Made by a program: the position numbers and the translations under genes | Notes under the pieces: model-generated | Database searches by the model: none | Told to the model about the DNA's origin: nothing | The model's input: the letters and a program-made list of their open reading frames with translations, nothing else | Assembly (NCBI GenBank): GCA_035798135.1 | Contig: JAPFBR010000004.1 | Span: 62,001-126,000, forward strand | Source of the DNA: Sediminicola sp035798135 | Lineage (GTDB): Bacteria > Bacteroidota > Bacteroidia > Flavobacteriales > Flavobacteriaceae | Direction: 5' to 3' | Length of the DNA: 64,000 nucleotides | In this document: piece by piece, positions 52,122 through 61,579 of the stretch | How positions within the stretch are numbered: position 1 is the first letter of the stretch | Layout: the number at the start of each line of letters is the position of its first letter

Positions 52122-53102
52122 CTAATCTATAAAACCTTTTTCTCGCATCCAATCCTCATTGAACATTTTCCCCACATATCGACTCCCATGATCGTGGAAC
52201 AGGACTACAACCACATCGTCTTTGGTGAAATGTTCCTTTAATTGCAAGAGACCTTTTACGGCAGCACCGGCCGAATTCCCTAGGAACATGGCTTCTTCCT
52301 TTGCCAATCTGGCGGTGTATACCGCGGCATCTTTATCGGTGACCTTGGTAAACCCGTCAATGACCCCAAAATTGACATTCAAGGGTAGAATATCCTCTCC
52401 AATACCTTCGGTGATATAAGGGTAAATTTCTTTCTCATCAAATATTCCTGTCTCATGGTATTTTTTAAATACGGAGCCATAGGTATCTATTCCCCAAACC
52501 TTCACCTTGCGGTTCTTCATCTTTAAATAAGATCCTACCCCGGAAATGGTGCCCCCGGTACCAACGCCCACCACAAAATGGGTGACTTTCCCGTCAGTCT
52601 GTTCCCAAATTTCGGGTCCCGTACTTAGAAAGTGCGCCTTACAATTGGATGGGTTGTCATATTGGTTCACATACCACGAATTGGGTATCTCTGTCGCCAA
52701 TCTTTTGGCGGTTGAATAATAACTTTTCGGATCCTCCGGAGCAACATCGGTAGGACAAACATAGACCTCACTGCCCATGGCCTTTAGGATGTCAACTTTT
52801 TCCTTAGACTGCTTATCGCTGATCACACAGATCATTTTATAGCCTTTTACCACCGCGGCCAGGGCCAAGCCCATTCCGGTATTCCCCGAGGTCCCTTCAA
52901 TAATGGTGCCTCCAGGTTTTAAGATTCCCGCTTCCTCGGCATCGGCAATCATTTGAACTGCCATACGGTCCTTCACAGAGTTGCCCGGGTTAAAGGTCTC
53001 GTATTTGGCGAGTACCAAACAAGGTAGTTCTGCCGTTAATTTATTCAATTTCACCAAGGGGGTGTTCCCAATGGTTCCCAATATATTTTCTGCGTATTTC
53101 AT
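52122..53102 (-). CDS. PLP-dependent cysteine synthase-family enzyme
   Basis: A 326-residue fold type II enzyme. The PLP Lys lies in NPGNSVKDRMAVQMI (about 38-52), with TSGNTGMGLALAAV for phosphate binding and VGVGTGGTISG (about 180). Close to cystathionine beta-synthase/O-acetylserine sulfhydrylase, without CBS domains. It makes cysteine or cystathionine from a hydroxyamino acid and sulfide or homocysteine. Proximity to SulP and the MBL-rhodanese genes supports a sulfur pathway. Precedes the M20 peptidase gene by 28 nt. Confidence 0.9.
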   Translation of the reverse strand: MKYAENILGTIGNTPLVKLNKLTAELPCLVLAKYETFNPGNSVKDRMAVQMIADAEEAGILKPGGTIIEGTSGNTGMGLALAAVVKGYKMICVISDKQSKEKVDILKAMGSEVYVCPTDVAPEDPKSYYSTAKRLATEIPNSWYVNQYDNPSNCKAHFLSTGPEIWEQTDGKVTHFVVGVGTGGTISGVGSYLKMKNRKVKVWGIDTYGSVFKKYHETGIFDEKEIYPYITEGIGEDILPLNVNFGVIDGFTKVTDKDAAVYTARLAKEEAMFLGNSAGAAVKGLLQLKEHFTKDDVVVVLFHDHGSRYVGKMFNEDWMREKGFID

Positions 53103-53281
53103 AGTTGTAACAAAGATACAATTTTACTGATTTTTGAGATACTAATCAACCACTTCTCTCCCCTATAAAAAGGGATATGGTTAGTCCTTTGATTTTCAGG
53201 AAGGCCAGCCTTCGTTCTTACAAAAAACAAAGTTTATTTTAGTTGATGTGTTTGATGTGCCATCCGAATAGGAACCTTTTC

Positions 53282-54523
53282 CTACTCGAACTTAATTGCC
53301 TTGACAGGTGAAATCTTTGTGATAATATAAGAGGGGATCAAGAGCATCAGTAGGCAGAGTACCAAAACTCCAACATTTAGGAGCAGTACGGTAACCGCAT
53401 CAATATGTACAGGAATATAGGCTATATAATATTCTTGGGGGTTGGGGAATTTGAACATTCGGAATTTTTCTTGTGCCAAAAGCAAACCCAAGCCCAGTGC
53501 ATTGCCCCAAAACAGGCCAATCGCTATCAAATAGGTGGCATTGTACAAAAACACCTTTCTTATACTCCAATTGTTGGACCCCAACGCCTTTAGGATGCCT
53601 ATCATTTGGGTACGTTCCAGGATAAGCACCAGCAGGGCCGTAATCATATTGATGCCCCCTACGATGACCATGATCCCGATGATGAGCGCGATATTAAAAT
53701 CGAACAGCCCTATCCATTCAAAGATCTTATAGTATTTGTCCTTTATATTCTGGGTATCCAAATTGGAGACCGTTTTCCCATAAATTTCTTTGGTCTTTTG
53801 GTCGATATCGTCAAAATTATTGAGGAACACCTCAAAATTCCCAGCTTGGTTGCTCTCCCATTTGTTCATCCTTTGGATATGGCGCAGGTCGATAAAAATA
53901 TAATTGCTATCGAACTCCTCAAAACCGCTGTCATAGACACCGACGATTTTAAATTTCCGTTGGTTAGGAATCTGTGAAGGATCGTCGTCCTTGAGGAAAA
54001 AGGTAAAAAATGAATCCCCGGTTTTAAGCTGTAACCTACTGGCAAGAATCTGTGAGATGAGCACCTCATCATTTAATTCCCCCCTAAAGTTGGGCAAGGT
54101 GCCCGACACCAAATAATCTTGGAACACCCCCCATTCATAATCCTTGCCTACCCCTTTGGCAATGATCCCCTCAAAGGTAGCTTCTGTCCTGATGATCCCG
54201 CCCTTACTGGCAACCGCCTGCACATGGTGTATCCCCTCTACATCCTTAAATTCAGGATAGAAATCCTGTTCCAAGGATACGGGGACAACCGATACATCGG
54301 AGGTATTGTTATCGTAGTTATAAATTTGAATATGCCCGTTGAAAGCGGCCACTTTTTCACGAATTTTATGTTTGAGGCCAACGCCCGTGGCAATGGCAAT
54401 CAGCATCATGATCACTCCCAATGCAATAGCCACAATCGCTATTTTTATTATTGGTGCGGAAATACTACTTTTATGCTCTTTGCCCTTGATAAGTCGCTTG
54501 GCAATAAAAAATTCTAAATTCAA
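53282..54523 (-). CDS. FtsX/LolE-type ABC transporter permease
   Basis: A 413-residue MacB-core/FtsX permease with four transmembrane helices: one at about 25-48 and three between 275 and 405, with a large periplasmic domain between. The start is TTG 54523 (NLEFFIAKRLIKGKEHKSS), since no ATG is in frame nearby and the IAKRL start is family-conserved. It resembles lipoprotein-releasing or efflux permeases; no ATPase gene is adjacent. It is head-to-head with the NamZ-like gene, separated by 3 nt. Confidence 0.85.
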   Translation of the reverse strand: MNLEFFIAKRLIKGKEHKSSISAPIIKIAIVAIALGVIMMLIAIATGVGLKHKIREKVAAFNGHIQIYNYDNNTSDVSVVPVSLEQDFYPEFKDVEGIHHVQAVASKGGIIRTEATFEGIIAKGVGKDYEWGVFQDYLVSGTLPNFRGELNDEVLISQILASRLQLKTGDSFFTFFLKDDDPSQIPNQRKFKIVGVYDSGFEEFDSNYIFIDLRHIQRMNKWESNQAGNFEVFLNNFDDIDQKTKEIYGKTVSNLDTQNIKDKYYKIFEWIGLFDFNIALIIGIMVIVGGINMITALLVLILERTQMIGILKALGSNNWSIRKVFLYNATYLIAIGLFWGNALGLGLLLAQEKFRMFKFPNPQEYYIAYIPVHIDAVTVLLLNVGVLVLCLLMLLIPSYIITKISPVKAIKFE

Positions 54524-54526
54524 TCT

Positions 54527-55765
54527 ATGGGGTTTTTATCCATTTTCAAAAGTACATTTTTATTGTGGGTTTTAATACTTTCTTCTTGTGGAAACAAAAT
54601 GTCTTCCCACAAAAATACAGAGAACCCTATTTTAGTTGGGCAGCATACCACCTTGGCAGATTCCTTGATAATAGCTGCCAACCGCACCCAGGAATACCTA
54701 CCCTTGCTCAGGAGTAAAAAAGTAGGCGTGGTGGCGAATCAGACTAGTGTTATATTCAAAAAAGAAGGACATACCCATTTGGTGGATTCCCTCTTGGCCC
54801 TAGAAATAGATATTAAAAAAGTATTTGCCCCTGAACACGGATTTCGCGGAGAGGCAGATGCCGGGGAAGCGGTGAAAGATGGGCTGGACACCAAGTCCGG
54901 TTTACCTCTTATATCCCTTTATGGACAAAACAAAAAGCCATCGGATGAACAACTTCAAGGTTTGGATGTGGTCCTTTTTGATATCCAAGATGTAGGGGTC
55001 CGCTTCTACACCTATATCGCAACCCTACAATTGGTAATGGAAGCCTGTGCAAAAAACAACATCCCTCTCATTATCTTGGACCGCCCCAATCCCAATGCCA
55101 GTTATGTAGACGGTCCTACCATGGAGGCAAAAAATACCAGCTTTTTGGGGATGACAACTATCCCTTTGGTCTATGGGATGACCATTGGGGAATACGCCCA
55201 AATGCTCAATGGCGAAGGCTGGTTGGAAGGGAACCTAAAAGCCGACATCACCGTGATCCCTTTAAAAAATTATACCCACAATACCGATTACCACCTCCCG
55301 ATACGGCCTTCGCCCAATTTGCCAAATGATAAGAGCATCAACCTGTATCCCAGTCTTGGACTTTTTGAAGGGACAAACGTTAATGCAGGCAGGGGCACGG
55401 AGTTTCAGTTCCAACGTTATGGGGCTTCTTTTTTGAGCCCTTCGGCCTATGATTTCAGCTATGTGCCCAAGCCCAATTTCGGATCCAAATCTCCCAAAGA
55501 AGAAGGGAAGACCTGCTTTGGCAAGGACCTATCCGATAGCCCAAAGCTGCAACGGGTGACGTTGGCCTGGTTGCTAGATGCTTATAAGAACAGTACTGAC
55601 AAGACCAAGTTCTTCCTATCCGCATCCTTTACCAAACACTCGGGAACAGAAAATTTACAACAGCAGATTGAGGCCGGACTCACCGAAGAGGCCATCAAAA
55701 AAACATGGCAGGCCGATTTGGACGGCTTTAGAAAGATTCGGATTAAATATTTGATGTACGAATAG
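54527..55765 (+). CDS. DUF1343 family, NamZ-like exo-beta-N-acetylmuramidase, lipoprotein
   Basis: A 412-residue protein with a lipoprotein signal peptide (MGFLSIFKSTFLLWVLILSS, then C). The mature part has KVGVVANQTSVI, APEHGFRGEADAGE (about 105-118, with the Glu-His-Gly-Phe-Arg signature), VLFDIQDVGVRFYTYIATL and RPNPN. This is DUF1343, represented by NamZ, which releases N-acetylmuramic acid from peptidoglycan chain ends during cell-wall recycling. ATG at 54527 lies immediately beside the divergent permease start. Confidence 0.9.
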   Translation: MGFLSIFKSTFLLWVLILSSCGNKMSSHKNTENPILVGQHTTLADSLIIAANRTQEYLPLLRSKKVGVVANQTSVIFKKEGHTHLVDSLLALEIDIKKVFAPEHGFRGEADAGEAVKDGLDTKSGLPLISLYGQNKKPSDEQLQGLDVVLFDIQDVGVRFYTYIATLQLVMEACAKNNIPLIILDRPNPNASYVDGPTMEAKNTSFLGMTTIPLVYGMTIGEYAQMLNGEGWLEGNLKADITVIPLKNYTHNTDYHLPIRPSPNLPNDKSINLYPSLGLFEGTNVNAGRGTEFQFQRYGASFLSPSAYDFSYVPKPNFGSKSPKEEGKTCFGKDLSDSPKLQRVTLAWLLDAYKNSTDKTKFFLSASFTKHSGTENLQQQIEAGLTEEAIKKTWQADLDGFRKIRIKYLMYE

Positions 55766-55770
55766 GGATT

Positions 55771-56622
55771 TTACTGCTCCGCCTTTACCGTAGTGGTTTC
55801 CAAGCCCCTCTTTTCCCTTTTCTTGAAGGGAATGCCCAATAACTTACCTATGTTGGCATTATCCACCGCATTGGGATGGGTGTCCACGCCATAGACCAGA
55901 GCCTCATTGGGTAGTTTGGTGAACGTGCCTAAAAGTCGGTCCCATATAGAAAAGATATTACCATAATTGGAATCCGTATAAGGCAATACATAATGATGGT
56001 GCACCTTGTGCATATCAGGGGAAACGATCACATAACTTAGGACATCGTCCACCTTCTTTGGCAATGTGATATTGGCATGGTTGAACTGGGAACACACCAC
56101 GGATAGGGACTGGTACAACATAACGATCCCAATGGGCGCCCCAACCACCAACACCCCAAAACAGGTGAACAGAAAACGGATCACGCTCTCCCCTGGATGG
56201 TGTCTATTGGCCGTAGTGGTATCTACCTCATGGTCCGTATGATGGATCAAATGAAAACCCCAGAGTACTTTTATTTTATGCTGCACCCAATGGGCAAACC
56301 AAGCTCCTATAAAATCCAATAGTAAAACCCCTAGAAAAATTTTCCCCCATAAGGGCATTTCACCCAACCAATTTAGGAGTCCAAAATTATGGACCACCGT
56401 CCAATCACTGGTCTTTAAAAGGATAAAGGCGAGGGCAAAATTGACGATGATGGTGGTGAGGGTAAAGAAGATATTGATGCCCCCGTGTTTGAACTTCTTA
56501 TAATTGAAGCGAAACAAGGGTACAGCGTATTCCAACAGCCAAAAGAAGGTAATCCCAGACACCAGGATGAAGCTCCTATGGGACGAAGGGATGGTTATAA
56601 AATAACTGATAATTTCTTCCAT
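55771..56622 (-). CDS. Sterol desaturase/fatty acid hydroxylase family membrane protein
   Basis: A 283-residue integral membrane di-iron enzyme with about four helices and three His boxes: HWVQHK, HLIHHTDHEVDTTTANRHHP and HKVHHHYVLPYTDSNYG. It should hydroxylate or desaturate a lipid or carotenoid-like substrate using O2. It ends 5 nt from the convergent NamZ-like gene. Substrate unknown. Confidence 0.9.
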   Translation of the reverse strand: MEEIISYFITIPSSHRSFILVSGITFFWLLEYAVPLFRFNYKKFKHGGINIFFTLTTIIVNFALAFILLKTSDWTVVHNFGLLNWLGEMPLWGKIFLGVLLLDFIGAWFAHWVQHKIKVLWGFHLIHHTDHEVDTTTANRHHPGESVIRFLFTCFGVLVVGAPIGIVMLYQSLSVVCSQFNHANITLPKKVDDVLSYVIVSPDMHKVHHHYVLPYTDSNYGNIFSIWDRLLGTFTKLPNEALVYGVDTHPNAVDNANIGKLLGIPFKKREKRGLETTTVKAEQ

Positions 56623-56676
56623 ACCTGCAATATAAACAACCTGCCCAACATTTCAAATGCCCATCAGATATCGATG

Positions 56677-57174
56677 TTATTTTAGTTTCACCCTCCGCTT
56701 CATTTCCTCCACAATATTGAAGGCAGCTGGGCATATGGCAACATTCTTTAGGGTCAGGTTACTGATCTGTTGAAACTTCTTGCGGTCTGTATGGGGAAAC
56801 TCCCTACAGGCCTTTGGGCGCACATCATAGATCATACAGTAGTTCTCCGCATCCAAAAAGGTACAGGGCACGCCCTGCAGCACATAATCCTTGTCCTCAT
56901 CAATCCGCAGGTAGGTATCAATGAATTTCTGGGGTTTCAACCGCAGGTGTTTGGCCACCCGCTCCACATCTGCAGTGGTGAACAAAGGGCCCGTAGTCTT
57001 ACAGCAATTGGCGCAGGTAAGGCAATCGGTGCGTTTGAACTCTTCCTCATGGAGTTCCTGCATCACATAATCCAAATCTTTGGGTGGCTTTTTCTTTAAT
57101 TTTGCAAAAAATTTCTTGCTTTCGGTGTGCTTTTCCTTTGCTAATTTCGGGAGGTTGCCTAATACTTCGTCCAT
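56677..57174 (-). CDS. YkgJ-family cysteine cluster protein
   Basis: A 165-residue protein with Cys clusters (DCLTCANCCKTTGPLF near 55-70, GVPCTFLDAENYCMIYDVRP near 100, CREF and CPAA), matching the YkgJ/UPF0153 zinc- or iron-cluster-binding family. Function uncertain; some members are linked to flagellin or Fe-S chemistry. Divergent from the methyltransferase gene. Confidence 0.9.
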   Translation of the reverse strand: MDEVLGNLPKLAKEKHTESKKFFAKLKKKPPKDLDYVMQELHEEEFKRTDCLTCANCCKTTGPLFTTADVERVAKHLRLKPQKFIDTYLRIDEDKDYVLQGVPCTFLDAENYCMIYDVRPKACREFPHTDRKKFQQISNLTLKNVAICPAAFNIVEEMKRRVKLK

Positions 57175-57238
57175 GGGGCAATTAACTTTTTAAAAGTGGG
57201 CTAAAAGTCTCACATTTGCATGGAAAATACAAATTTAA

Positions 57239-57955
57239 ATGGAGAAGGACATTTTTGGGAACGCTATTCTGGATTACCAATTGGGCACCTATGCCGAGGA
57301 TATCAAAACCTACTCCTCTTTGGATGAGGAAGATGTTATTCCCGTACCCTATCTCTTTCGCAAGTTCAAAGCCATGCCGTATGTAGAGCAGCAAGCCTTA
57401 AAACTGTGCAAGGGCAGTGTTCTGGATGTTGGTTGTGGGGCCGGGAGCCATAGCCTTTACCTACAGGAAAAAGGGTTCGAGGTTACCGCCTTGGACCATT
57501 CACCAGGGGCTGTGGAAGCCTGCAAACTGAGGGGAATTAAGAAGGTGGTACTGTCCGACCTCTATGATTTTAAGGGTCAGACTTTTGATACCCTCTTGCT
57601 GCTCATGAACGGAATCGGGATTGTGGGAAAGCTAAAAAAGTTGGATATGTTTTTTACCCATATCAAGACTCTTTTAAAACCTGGGGGACAGCTGTTGTTG
57701 GATTCCAGTGATATCATCTATATGTTCGATGAGGACGAGGATGGTGGCTATTGGATTCCCGATACGGAAACCTATTATGGGGAGGTTAACTTTACCATGG
57801 AATACAAAAAGAAGAAAACTGATGAGTTTCCATGGCTGTATATAGATTACAACACCCTGCAACGGGCGGCACTTAGCTCAAATTTTACCTGTGAGCTTGT
57901 AAGTGAGGGGGAACATTACGACTATTTAGCTAAGCTAACCCCAAATTTACAATAG
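57239..57955 (+). CDS. Class I SAM-dependent methyltransferase
   Basis: A 238-residue Rossmann methyltransferase with motif I VLDVGCGAGSHSLYLQEKGF (about 61-80), the acidic loop TALDHSPG (about 83) and LLLMNGIGIVGK. A DLYDFKGQTFDTLL segment follows. Substrate unknown. Divergent from the YkgJ gene; the intergenic 64 bp contain both promoters. Confidence 0.9.
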   Translation: MEKDIFGNAILDYQLGTYAEDIKTYSSLDEEDVIPVPYLFRKFKAMPYVEQQALKLCKGSVLDVGCGAGSHSLYLQEKGFEVTALDHSPGAVEACKLRGIKKVVLSDLYDFKGQTFDTLLLLMNGIGIVGKLKKLDMFFTHIKTLLKPGGQLLLDSSDIIYMFDEDEDGGYWIPDTETYYGEVNFTMEYKKKKTDEFPWLYIDYNTLQRAALSSNFTCELVSEGEHYDYLAKLTPNLQ

Positions 57956-58019
57956 AACCATTTTGATTTCGTTATCGTAAGTAAGAGTAGAGTAATAAGA
58001 ATTAAAGAATTTTGATGCT

Positions 58020-58835
58020 ATGAAATTGAAATATGTAATCCTTTTAATTATCGGTTTGACCACTGTTTTTAGTTGTTCCAAAGATTCCAGCGGAGATGGC
58101 ACAGAGGAACCATCTGGAATCAACAAGACGCCCAACCTTCAGGGAACAGGGGATTCCGCTAATGACCTCTTGTCCAACAATACCTATTCCAAATTATTGA
58201 TAGAGATTGCTTATGTAGAAGGTTTTAGGCCCACGGCCCGTACCGAAGCAGATGTAATAGAATTTCTTAAGGAAGTGACCTTTAAACAGGATGTACAGGT
58301 CATTTATAAAGCCTTGCCATCTCCTAGCCAATCCTCATTATCCTTGGAGGAAGTGGACGATCTGGAACAGGAGAACAGGACTGTATACAATACAGAAGAT
58401 ACTATAGCCGTATATATCTATTTTGCCGATGCCCCTTCCGATACGGATAGCCCCAATAGTAATTCAGGCACCTTGGGAGCGGTATACCGCAATACTTCCA
58501 TGGTCATTTATGAAAGTACCGTACGCAAACTGGCCAATAGCAGTGTTTTGATTTCAACTGCTACAGCGGAAACGGCAACCATGCACCATGAATTTGGACA
58601 TTTGTTCGGCTTGGTGAATTTGGGGACCTCGATGGTCAACCCCCATGAATCCCAATCTGAGAATAAAGATGGGGTTGTGGAAGGTGATAGCCACTGTAAT
58701 ATTGATGGATGTTTGATGAATGCCGAACTCGAATTTGGTTCGGGAATGAAAAAAATGCTAACCGCCAAAAACGGGGCCGTTCCGGAATTGGATGTGGAAT
58801 GCAAACTGGACCTACAGGCCAACGGCGGACGGTAG
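58020..58835 (+). CDS. Secreted lipoprotein zinc metallopeptidase
   Basis: A 271-residue lipoprotein (MKLKYVILLIIGLTTVFSCS signal) with a zincin site HHEFGHLFGLVNLGTSMVNP (about 181-200), i.e. HExxHxxGLxN with the Met-turn MNAEL-type sequence near 237. It should be a periplasmic or surface protease. The stop codon TAG directly joins a heptamer repeat. It stands alone before a strong terminator. Confidence 0.87.
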   Translation: MKLKYVILLIIGLTTVFSCSKDSSGDGTEEPSGINKTPNLQGTGDSANDLLSNNTYSKLLIEIAYVEGFRPTARTEADVIEFLKEVTFKQDVQVIYKALPSPSQSSLSLEEVDDLEQENRTVYNTEDTIAVYIYFADAPSDTDSPNSNSGTLGAVYRNTSMVIYESTVRKLANSSVLISTATAETATMHHEFGHLFGLVNLGTSMVNPHESQSENKDGVVEGDSHCNIDGCLMNAELEFGSGMKKMLTAKNGAVPELDVECKLDLQANGGR

Positions 58836-58887
58836 ATGGTTGATGGTTGATGGTTGATGGTTGATGGTTGATGGTTGATGGTTGATG
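58835..58887. repeat. Tandem heptamer repeat GATGGTT x7
   Basis: Seven perfect copies of GATGGTT run from 58835 to 58883, followed by GATG, directly after the protease stop codon (the last G of TAG is the first repeat base). Copy number of such perfect short repeats usually varies by slippage. It lies in the transcript's 3' part just before the terminator. Confidence 0.95.
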
Positions 58888-58897
58888 AAACAAAATA

Positions 58898-58933
58898 AAA
58901 AGCTCCTTTTGAAGATTCAGAAGGAGCTTTTTT
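58898..58933. terminator. Intrinsic terminator, usable from both sides
   Basis: AAGCTCCTT (58900-58908) and AAGGAGCTT (58921-58929) pair around a 12-nt loop, with T-rich flanks on both strands. It ends the protease gene (plus) and the QueE gene (minus). Confidence 0.8.
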
Positions 58934-58934
58934 A

Positions 58935-59567
58935 TTAGGGGATATTCAAATATTTATGGGTTTGTAATGAGACCTTCCATTTAGGGTTCTTCATCACATA
59001 ATCTACGATCATGGGCACTATTTTATCACGTGCGCTCCATTCTGGTTGCAGGTAGAGGATACAGTTGCCGTTTACCTTTGCGGCCTGTTCTTCGGCAAAG
59101 ATAAAATCGTGCTTGTTAAAGATAATCACTTTCAACTCATGGGCCTTGTCATAGATCACTCCTTCCGGCAGTTTGTTCTTTTTGGGCGAGAGACAGATCC
59201 AGTCCCAATGGCCGGTAAGCGGATAGGCCCCGGAAGTCTCTATATGTACCTGTAAGTTTTTGGCCTTTAGGGCAGCAGTAAGCGGATTCATGTCCCATGT
59301 AAGAGGCTCTCCCCCGGTTACTACAATGGTATCGGAATATTTTGCGGCATTGTCCACTATAGCGGAGATATGAGTTGGCGGATGTGTTTCTGCATTCCAA
59401 CTTTCCTTTACATCACACCAATGGCAACCCACATCGCAACCCCCTACCCTAATAAAATAGGCAGCGGTGCCTTTATGGAAACCTTCTCCCTGGATGGTAT
59501 AGAATTCTTCCATTAAGGGAAGCATTTCGCCTTTGTCCACCAGTGCTAAAACTTCATTTTTTACCAT
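58935..59567 (-). CDS. queE: 7-carboxy-7-deazaguanine synthase
   Basis: A 210-residue radical SAM protein. The start MVKNEVLALVDKGEMLPLME contains the family EEFYTIQGEG segment, and the cluster ligands are in RVGGCDVGCHWCDVKESW (Cys-x3-Cys-x2-Cys). GGEPLTWDMNPL and HIETSGAYPL follow. It converts CPH4 to CDG in queuosine and 7-deazaguanine synthesis. Shorter than E. coli QueE by about ten residues, as is usual in this phylum. Single gene. Confidence 0.93.
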   Translation of the reverse strand: MVKNEVLALVDKGEMLPLMEEFYTIQGEGFHKGTAAYFIRVGGCDVGCHWCDVKESWNAETHPPTHISAIVDNAAKYSDTIVVTGGEPLTWDMNPLTAALKAKNLQVHIETSGAYPLTGHWDWICLSPKKNKLPEGVIYDKAHELKVIIFNKHDFIFAEEQAAKVNGNCILYLQPEWSARDKIVPMIVDYVMKNPKWKVSLQTHKYLNIP

Positions 59568-59754
59568 GGCGCAAAGATACGATAACCCATTAAATATTTA
59601 GGTATGGGATTGGGGAGATAAAAAGGAGGGCAAAAATGGAGAATAATCGATTATAATCGTAAATGATAATGTAGGTTTATGGATACTTACGTTTCCCATT
59701 CCTGTGTATTCGACTTTTAGGTGGACTAAAGTGAATTGGTTTACTTTAGTAATA

Positions 59755-59773
59755 CGTTGTAGTGCATTTAAAA
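59755..59773. repeat. CGTTGTA-type boundary motif of the AT-rich block
   Basis: CGTTGTAGTGCATTTAAAA here resembles CGTTGTATGCAATTATAAAA at 62524-62543. They lie on either side of the GT39, sigma factor and coupled small genes. They may be cassette-like boundaries or traces of a dispersed flavobacterial repeat, but two copies do not prove it. Confidence 0.35.
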
Positions 59774-59787
59774 TAATCAGTTTATCA

Positions 59788-61275
59788 ATGAAAAAATATT
59801 TACCAATAATCCTGATTTTATCTCTAATCAAACTAACAATTCAAAGCTTTGGAAATCGGAATTATGGATTCCATCGAGATGAATTACTTCACTTAGCGGT
59901 TAGTGAACATTTGGCTTGGGGATTTATGGAATTCCCACCTCTCATTGCCTTCCTCGGAAAAATATCTTACTGGCTTTTTGATTATTCACTTCTAGGAGTT
60001 CGACTTTTTCCAACGCTTGCAGGTGTTGGGATTTTGATTTTATGTTGTCTAATTGCTAAAGAACTTGGTGGAAAATCAAAAGCTATTTTGCTTGCAGGTA
60101 TATGTATACTCGCATTTCTACCTTTTTATAGAAATCACACCTTATTCCAACCTGTTGCGTTCGACCAATTATTCTGGACATTGGGATTTTACTTTACCAT
60201 AAAGTTTATAAACTCGCAAAACAAAAAATTCCTAATTCTTATGGGAATTATACTAGGTTTAGGCTTGATCAATAAATACACCATATTCGTTTGGGCTTTT
60301 GGAATATTTATTGGTTTATTTTTCTATCAGAAAGGAACACTGTTTAAAAACAAGTGGTTATATCTTTCTGCTTTGATTTCTTTATTGATTTTTTTGCCAA
60401 ATCTGATTTGGCAAGCGCAAAATGATTTTCCTCTATTAAAACATTTACAGGCTTTAAATAACAATCAATTGGATGAAATAAACCCAATGCAATTTGGCTT
60501 GGAACAATTAAACTTTCCCTTTACACTAATTATTAGTCTTTTCGGATTAGTCGCTTTAATCGTAGATAAAAACTTAAAAAAATACAGAGCAGTTGGAATA
60601 GCAGCTATCGTCATTTTTAGTGCTATGTGGTTGCTCAATTCTAAAGCATATTATGTATTTGCCATTTATCCAGTTCTTTTTGCAGCAGGAGCAGTAAAAA
60701 TTGAATCTTTACTTTTAAAAAAACCTATTTGGTTTTACGTTATTGCCATAATCACTTTAGTTCCTTCCATTTATTTCATACCAGAACTTACACCAATTCT
60801 TCCAATCGATCAATATGTCGAATATGCCCAAAAAGAAGAGAAAAATGGACGAGTAGAATTGACTGGAGATTATGCAGATATGTTTGGCTGGGAAGAGCAA
60901 GTGAAATTGGTAGATAGTGTTTATCAATCCTTGAGTCCTAAAGAAAAAAACAATTGTGTTTTATGGGCAGAGAACTATGGAGAGGCTGGTGCACTTAAAA
61001 TATTAGGCAACAAATACAATCTTCCAAACCCAATAAGCAGACACGGAAGTTTTTGGACTTGGGGATACGGCAATAAAGATGCCGATGTTTGGATAAGTTT
61101 AGGAAATGAAAAACCATCGGTAGAATATGTGTTTGAAGAAGTTGAATTAGTGAAAATAATAACCCACAAATATGCAATTGGAGAAGAAAATGGAATACCT
61201 CTTTACATTTGTAGAAAACCAAAAATTGATATTGATAAATGGTGGAAGGATTATCAAGAACATATATTCGATTGA
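59788..61275 (+). CDS. GT39/ArnT-like membrane glycosyltransferase
   Basis: A 495-residue multi-pass protein from ATG 59788 (MKKYLPIILILSLIKLTIQS; an earlier frame start at 59704 lacks a plausible signal). Loop 1 has FHRDELLHLAVSEHLAWGFM with the acidic Asp-Glu pair expected in GT39/PMT-type glycosyltransferases, followed by about 11 helices. The C-terminal 150 residues form a soluble domain with GDYADMFGWEEQV and NYGEAG. It should use a lipid-linked sugar at the outer face. The gene is clearly more AT-rich than the genes before it, suggesting acquisition. Confidence 0.8.
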   Translation: MKKYLPIILILSLIKLTIQSFGNRNYGFHRDELLHLAVSEHLAWGFMEFPPLIAFLGKISYWLFDYSLLGVRLFPTLAGVGILILCCLIAKELGGKSKAILLAGICILAFLPFYRNHTLFQPVAFDQLFWTLGFYFTIKFINSQNKKFLILMGIILGLGLINKYTIFVWAFGIFIGLFFYQKGTLFKNKWLYLSALISLLIFLPNLIWQAQNDFPLLKHLQALNNNQLDEINPMQFGLEQLNFPFTLIISLFGLVALIVDKNLKKYRAVGIAAIVIFSAMWLLNSKAYYVFAIYPVLFAAGAVKIESLLLKKPIWFYVIAIITLVPSIYFIPELTPILPIDQYVEYAQKEEKNGRVELTGDYADMFGWEEQVKLVDSVYQSLSPKEKNNCVLWAENYGEAGALKILGNKYNLPNPISRHGSFWTWGYGNKDADVWISLGNEKPSVEYVFEEVELVKIITHKYAIGEENGIPLYICRKPKIDIDKWWKDYQEHIFD

Positions 61276-61579
61276 AAGAAAAACGAACTGCTACAACCTT
61301 TATAAAACATAGCTAGTATGTAATTGTTAAGACCACCATCCAAATAACTATCGGGATTGGATATGGCTTTTAAAACAAAAAAGATAAAAACAAAACAAAG
61401 AGCTTTGGCTACGGATGAAGGTGGTAATAAAAATATTTTCTTGCCTCTGCACTACTCTTAGCTGAAAGGTTGGCAGTAATTAATCCAATCGAAAATGATT
61501 AGTTAAAAATATAATTGAATTTTCTTGTCATAATTTGACAACTTTTGTCACTAACATTAATAGAGACCAGAAAAATATA
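61276..61579. other. Noncoding region, possibly a degenerate dispersed repeat
   Basis: The 304 bp hold no gene. The segment from about 61290 (CTGCTACAACCTTTATAAAA) to 61480 (GAGCTTTGGCTACGGATGAA and TTGCCTCTGCACTACTCTTA within it) resembles noncoding sequence I associate with cassette-type insertions in related genomes. This is from memory and not verified. Confidence 0.35.
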
